A stretch of DNA of 9,059 nucleotides from an uncultured Olsenella sp. (GTDB lineage: Bacteria; Actinomycetota; Coriobacteriia; Coriobacteriales; Atopobiaceae), in the NCBI GenBank assembly GCA_900548775.1, contig URLM01000063.1:1-9059 (forward strand), in the 5' to 3' direction. Below the pieces are notes generated by a model, which was given only the letters and a program-made list of their open reading frames with translations, made no database searches and was not told the DNA's origin. The translations under genes were made by a program, and so were the position numbers. Below are positions 6,413 through 9,059 of this stretch, in pieces (within the stretch, counting starts at the first letter, position 1; each line of letters starts with the position of its first letter).

Positions 6413-7381
6413 ATGGCAAAGACGGCAAAGCTGCTGCCGGCATATCTGGTGGTTGGTGCGGACGAGCTCAAGCGCAAGAGCGCGGTCACGCGTCTCAAGG
6501 GCTACCTTGACGAGGGGCTTGCGGCATTCAACCTGGACGAGATTGCGCCAACGGCGGACACGGACCCAACTGCCGTCCTCTCTTCCCTCAACACGATGCC
6601 CGTGGGCAACTCGCCGCGCATCGTAATCATCGAGCCTGCCGACAAGCTCCCCAAGCCAGTTTCGGAAGCGCTCGTGAGCTATCTCAAAGACCCCAACCCA
6701 GCCTGCACGCTGCTCCTCTCGGCCACAACGCTGGCGAAGTCCACCCGTCTCTACAAGGCGGTCGCAAAGGTCGGCCCCAAAGCGGTCATCGACTGCACGC
6801 CTGCGACGAGAAGGGACCTTCCAGGCTACGTGCAGAAGCTCGCACGCTCGCACGGCCTGGCGATTGACCCGGATGCCTCGCGCGCCCTCGTGGACCGCGC
6901 TGGGGAGTCAACTACCATGCTCGACACGCAGTTGCGCACGCTCTCGGCACTCAAGGGTGGGCAGGGCCAGGTGACGCTCACCGACGTCGAGCGAAACGTC
7001 GCGAGGGTGGTGGAGGTCAAGCCGTGGGAGTTCCTTGACCGTCTGAGCGAGAGGGACGCCCGCCGGTCACTGGAGCTCTACGCACTCCTCAGGGGCTCCT
7101 CTCAGGTGGGGCTTCTCACCTTGGTGACCATCCGCATCCGCGAACTCATCTGTGCGCGTGCGCTAGACTCCCGCGGCGAGGGTGCAGGCGTCGCCAGGGC
7201 CCTGGGCAAGCAGGACTGGCAGGTGAGGAACTACGTCCGGTGGGCACGCCGCTTCGCGCCGGGGGAGCTAGAGCAAGACCTTTCTGCCTGTGCGAGCTGC
7301 GAGCGGGCGCTCAAGGGCTCTGCGGATTCTGAGTCTGCGTTTCTCTCGCTCATCGCAACCATCTGTGGCGTGGGCAGGTAG
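6413..7381 (+). CDS. holA: DNA polymerase III subunit delta
   Basis: The delta subunit of the clamp loader, 322 residues, which opens the beta sliding clamp during DNA replication. The N-terminus LLPAYLVVGADELKRKSAVTR is the typical delta opening, a degenerate AAA+ core without a working Walker A motif. NTMPVGNSPRIVIIEPADKL matches the conserved region where delta proteins normally read as 'lpfl..rrlVvv..ad'. The C-terminal helical collar domain contains the RSLELYALLRGSSQVGLLTLV-type segment. TGGAGG at 6401-6406 sits six bases before the ATG. It follows comEC by 51 bases on the same strand, a common order in Gram-positive genomes (comEA-comEC-holA-rpsT), and may be co-transcribed. Confidence 0.93.
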   Translation: MAKTAKLLPAYLVVGADELKRKSAVTRLKGYLDEGLAAFNLDEIAPTADTDPTAVLSSLNTMPVGNSPRIVIIEPADKLPKPVSEALVSYLKDPNPACTLLLSATTLAKSTRLYKAVAKVGPKAVIDCTPATRRDLPGYVQKLARSHGLAIDPDASRALVDRAGESTTMLDTQLRTLSALKGGQGQVTLTDVERNVARVVEVKPWEFLDRLSERDARRSLELYALLRGSSQVGLLTLVTIRIRELICARALDSRGEGAGVARALGKQDWQVRNYVRWARRFAPGELEQDLSACASCERALKGSADSESAFLSLIATICGVGR

Positions 7382-7436
7382 CTGCGCTTGCCGAGACGCC
7401 TGCGCCGCAGGGTGCGATGCCACGGTGCTTCTCGCC

Positions 7437-7466
7437 AAAAAAAGAGCCCGGCCATGTGCCGGGCTC
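7437..7466 (-). terminator. Rho-independent terminator of rpsT
   Basis: A perfect nine-base stem, GAGCCCGGC (7444-7452) with GCCGGGCTC (7458-7466), five-base loop. On the minus strand it is followed by seven Ts (A-run at 7437-7443). It begins 31 bases after the rpsT stop. On the plus strand the hairpin is followed by AAATATAC rather than a T-run, so it should not strongly stop holA transcripts by itself. Confidence 0.93.
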
Positions 7467-7497
7467 AAATATACTCAAGCCATCTCAGAGGGCAACT

Positions 7498-7761
7498 CTA
7501 CTTCATGGAGTTGACGAGCTTCTGGACGCCGGACTTGCGGTCGGCGGCCTGGTTCTTGTGGATGATGCCCTTGGCGGCAGCCCTGTCGAGCTTGCGGCAG
7601 GCAGCGTTGGCAGCGGCCTGGGCGGCATCGACGTCGCCGGCCTCGACGGCGGCATGAACCTTCTTGACGTAGGTCTTCAGCTCGGAGCGGACTGCCCTGT
7701 TGCGCATACGGGCCTTCTCGGCGGTGATGATGCGCTTCTTCTGAGACTTGATGTTTGCCAC
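7498..7761 (-). CDS. rpsT: 30S ribosomal protein S20
   Basis: S20, 87 residues, a primary 16S rRNA-binding protein of the small subunit. It shows the diagnostic start ANIKSQKKR, the KARMRNRAVRSELKTYVKKV helix and the late KGIIHKNQAADRKSGVQKLV motif. Normal length. The start codon is GTG. AAAGGA at 7770-7775 (minus strand) precedes it with an eight-base gap, and that gap is exactly one arm of an inverted repeat (see leader). It converges on holA and has its own promoter and terminator. Confidence 0.98.
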   Translation of the reverse strand: MANIKSQKKRIITAEKARMRNRAVRSELKTYVKKVHAAVEAGDVDAAQAAANAACRKLDRAAAKGIIHKNQAADRKSGVQKLVNSMK

Positions 7762-7838
7762 GGTGCGGATCCTTTCAAAAATCTTGTTCCTAGAGGCCTC
7801 TTAAGAACTAGGTAGGTGGGAAGTGGGGGTTCCGCACC
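7762..7838 (-). promoter_or_regulatory. rpsT mRNA leader with a stem that covers the ribosome binding site
   Basis: In the minus-strand transcript GGUGCGGA (7831-7838) is perfectly complementary to UCCGCACC (7762-7769), the eight bases directly before the GUG start. After one A-A mismatch the pairing resumes with CC against the GG of the AAAGGA Shine-Dalgarno. Between the arms a second hairpin can form: GUUCUUAAGAGG with CCUCUAGGAAC (7786-7807), one bulged A and a GGCC loop. The outer stem would hide the ribosome binding site. Autogenous translational control of S20 is known in E. coli; that this leader does the same is inference. Confidence 0.5.
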
Positions 7839-7855
7839 AGACACGGCGAGGTCAA

Positions 7856-7891
7856 CTAGAGCAGTATAGCAGAGCCACCGCCTGTGGAACC
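7856..7891 (-). promoter_or_regulatory. rpsT: rpsT promoter, extended -10 type
   Basis: On the minus strand TGCTATACT gives a -10 TATACT (7863-7868) with an upstream TG typical of extended -10 promoters. The -35 position seventeen bases upstream reads GGTTCC (7886-7891), which is poor. Transcription would begin near 7856, giving a leader of about 95 bases before the GTG. Confidence 0.65.
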
Positions 7892-7994
7892 CTCTATTTG
7901 CCCCGATGTGCTGGCTTCGAGTGTTCATCGAGTAATTTTCACATGTTCTCGCGAGAAGAGCGCGAATCTACCTCAGGATTCTAATCGTTAGGGA
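7892..7994. other. Gene-free stretch with a perfect 12-bp palindrome
   Basis: No coding signal is evident here. TTCTCGCGAGAA (7946-7957) is a perfect palindrome lying about 80-90 bases upstream of the rpsT -10 and between rpsT and the divergent-composition tail. A short inverted repeat CTAATC-GTTAGG-GATTAG (7981-7998) overlaps the end of the small membrane-protein gene. Confidence 0.4.
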
Positions 7995-8120
7995 TTAGTG
8001 GCGCTTATTCCTTAGCAGCCACGTAATTGCTGCGACAGCAACAACAAGGCAAATAAGCACCGGTGCATACGTCACGAGAAACGTGATGATAAGCTCAGGA
8101 AATCCAAGCCCGTATACCAT
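7995..8120 (-). CDS. Small single-pass membrane protein, 41 residues
   Basis: An ATG-to-TAA frame of 41 residues. It begins MVYGLGFPELII, continues as one long hydrophobic helix (about residues 9-36, rich in I/L/V/A/F with one Cys and one Trp) and ends in the positively charged RNKRH. This fits a small membrane protein with a cytoplasmic C-terminus by the positive-inside rule. GAGG (8130-8133) lies nine bases before the start. It begins 21 bases after the final stop of the broken secreted-protein frame on the same strand, so the two could form one transcript. I do not recognise the family. The composition (clean start, helix, basic tail) argues for a real gene, but short hydrophobic frames also occur by chance. 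Confidence 0.5.
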   Translation of the reverse strand: MVYGLGFPELIITFLVTYAPVLICLVVAVAAITWLLRNKRH

Positions 8121-8141
8121 GGCCACTCGCCTCGATTGCTC

Positions 8142-8591
8142 TTAGTAAAAATGCTCGGTGAACGAAGCGTAAAACTCACAGTAGAAATCTCCAACATAGG
8201 TTGCTGCCCAGTTGTGTGGTGATATCTTCCCTGCTGAAGTCACCCCATAATTTGCGGAAATGATAATGATGTTCGGTAGGCCTGCAATCATCAGGTTCTT
8301 CGAAGTGCTGACGGTGCGCTGAGATCCAATGACTCGAGATGCATCTGGAAATACCTGGTACGCCTCATTTTCGAGCCCGAAATATACAGGCTCGCCTTGA
8401 AGTGACGTTCGCTTGACTGTCTCTTCTCATCGACAACGAGCTCCCTCACTTCCTGGAATCAATAATGCATCCGAGGCGCCAGCCTCCTCTGCTCTTGCTA
8501 CGTTGGGCGAAATTGTCGCCAGTGCAAATGCACTCGCTGCGATAGCGATCAGCTCTCTCCGCGAGACATTAGTACTTTCGAAATCAAGCAT
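8142..8591 (-). pseudogene. Small exported protein interrupted by one in-frame TGA
   Basis: An ATG at 8589-8591 with a strong GAGGGG site seven bases upstream opens a frame that reads 54 codons to TGA (8427-8429). The same frame then continues open for 94 more codons to TAA (8142-8144). The first part is a signal peptide: NVSRRELIA twin-arginine motif, hydrophobic core IAASAFALATI, and a likely cut after ARA. After the TGA the frame reads as ordinary protein (EPVYFGLENEAYQVFPDASR, later SANYGVTSAGKI and a Tyr/Phe-rich end FYCEFYASFTEHFY). The intact product would be about 149 residues, exported by Tat or Sec. I do not recognise the mature domain. A point nonsense mutation is the simplest reading; comEA and comEC also end in TGA, so the code is standard. 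Confidence 0.6.
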
Positions 8592-8618
8592 AGGCTCACC
8601 CCTCGTAGCAATCATTGC

Positions 8619-8630
8619 TGTTGTGCAACA
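8619..8630. promoter_or_regulatory. Inverted repeat TGTTG-TG-CAACA upstream of the secreted-protein gene
   Basis: A perfect 12-bp operator-like inverted repeat 28 bases upstream of the ATG at 8591. A second short inverted repeat, AGCAA-TCA-TTGCT, lies directly beside it at 8607-8619. A repressor site is possible, but I see no convincing -10/-35 pair nearby. Confidence 0.3.
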
Positions 8631-8732
8631 CGTTGCGGCTACAAGGTAGCGAATTAGGCTGTGGCAAATCTGTCATCAGCGAAAGATGCTACAAAGATTG
8701 GCCAGCAGACGGGCGTTTGACTGGATGAGCGG

Positions 8733-9059
8733 TCAAGTCGCTACCACCAATACCACGCTCGCCTTCCAGTCGCCCTCCAAGTTATAGCCGGAAGTGCAGC
8801 CCTCTCCCCAGGAAAAGATGGAGATGCCCGCCCCAAGTCCTGCCGCGCTTTTCGCATTCTTGATTTCAAGGACCTTGCCCGAAGGCAACTCGGAGGCCTG
8901 CGCTTCAAATAAGGGGCAAAAGCCCGCCTGAGCGACCTCGGAGGCTGCTGCGTCTGCCCGCATGCCAACCACATTTGGGAGTTCGCCATAGTCTGTGGGG
9001 ATGTTTCCGGAGGGGGAATCTAGGTAGCCTCTATCCTCGAAGGAATGGGCTGGCAAAAG
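8733..9059 (-). CDS. PASTA-domain-like protein, C-terminal fragment (runs off the window)
   Basis: The frame is open from the window edge to TGA at 8733-8735, about 108 codons, and its true start lies beyond 9059. The central part resembles a PASTA domain: LPNVVGMRADAAASEVAQAGF (typically 'PnVvGm...A...l..aGf'), then ELPSGKVLEIKNAKSAAGL and GAGISIFSWGEG, matching the usual 'G.V..q.P.aG..v..Gs.v.l.vs' layout. PASTA domains bind peptidoglycan or act as spacers in Ser/Thr kinases, penicillin-binding proteins and other surface proteins. The part after it (CTSGYNLEGDWKASVVLVVAT) is not a standard second PASTA repeat. No membrane helix is visible in this portion. Which protein it belongs to cannot be told from here. 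Confidence 0.6.
   Translation of the reverse strand, partial: LLPAHSFEDRGYLDSPSGNIPTDYGELPNVVGMRADAAASEVAQAGFCPLFEAQASELPSGKVLEIKNAKSAAGLGAGISIFSWGEGCTSGYNLEGDWKASVVLVVAT

Noticed and set aside
7417..7815. Plus-strand frame opposite rpsT
   Set aside because: It is antisense to a certain S20 gene and crosses its terminator.
7677..7928. Minus-strand 83-codon frame over the rpsT leader
   Set aside because: It runs through the promoter, leader and start of rpsT in another frame with no recognisable protein features.
8427..8429. Selenocysteine read-through of the in-frame TGA
   Set aside because: I could not find a stem-loop of SECIS type just downstream of the TGA, and the protein resembles no known selenoprotein.

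Overview
The window looks like chromosome from a high-GC actinobacterium, most likely class Coriobacteriia (the Olsenella/Atopobium/Collinsella neighbourhood). The evidence is an actinobacterial-type integration host factor (mihF) directly before gmk and rpoZ, a THUMP/PP-loop ThiI, and a comEA-comEC-holA block converging on rpsT. Hand-counted GC is about 67% inside thiI (1861-1980) but only about 44% at 8161-8280, so the right end differs in composition from the core. Genus placement is inference.

Layout. (1) 53-2479, plus strand: a tightly packed operon mihF-gmk-rpoZ-thiI. Adjacent genes overlap or lie a few bases apart, and an intrinsic terminator follows at about 2517-2554. The products are a nucleoid protein, GMP kinase, the omega subunit of RNA polymerase, and the tRNA 4-thiouridine/thiazole sulfur transferase. 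(2) 2480-3126: a gene-free stretch of about 650 bp. It holds an exact-period 61-bp tandem array whose units each carry a CCGGCG-N9-CGCCGG stem-loop. A second structured region follows, with two hairpins and a 22-bp direct repeat just before comEA. (3) 3127-7381, plus strand: comEA and comEC (DNA receptor and channel for natural transformation), then holA (DNA polymerase III delta subunit). (4) 7437-7891, minus strand: rpsT (ribosomal protein S20) with a clear terminator, an extended -10 promoter and a leader able to fold over its own ribosome binding site. (5) 7892-9059: an AT-richer accessory tail, all genes on the minus strand. It holds the C-terminal end of a PASTA-like protein running off the window, a small secreted-protein ORF broken by one in-frame TGA, and a 41-residue single-pass membrane protein.

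Most of the window is conserved housekeeping and competence DNA, and I see no clear new defence or biosynthetic system. The items most worth a second look are the 61-bp array and its relation to the thiI terminator, the possible self-regulating rpsT leader, and the broken secreted-protein/small-membrane-protein pair.
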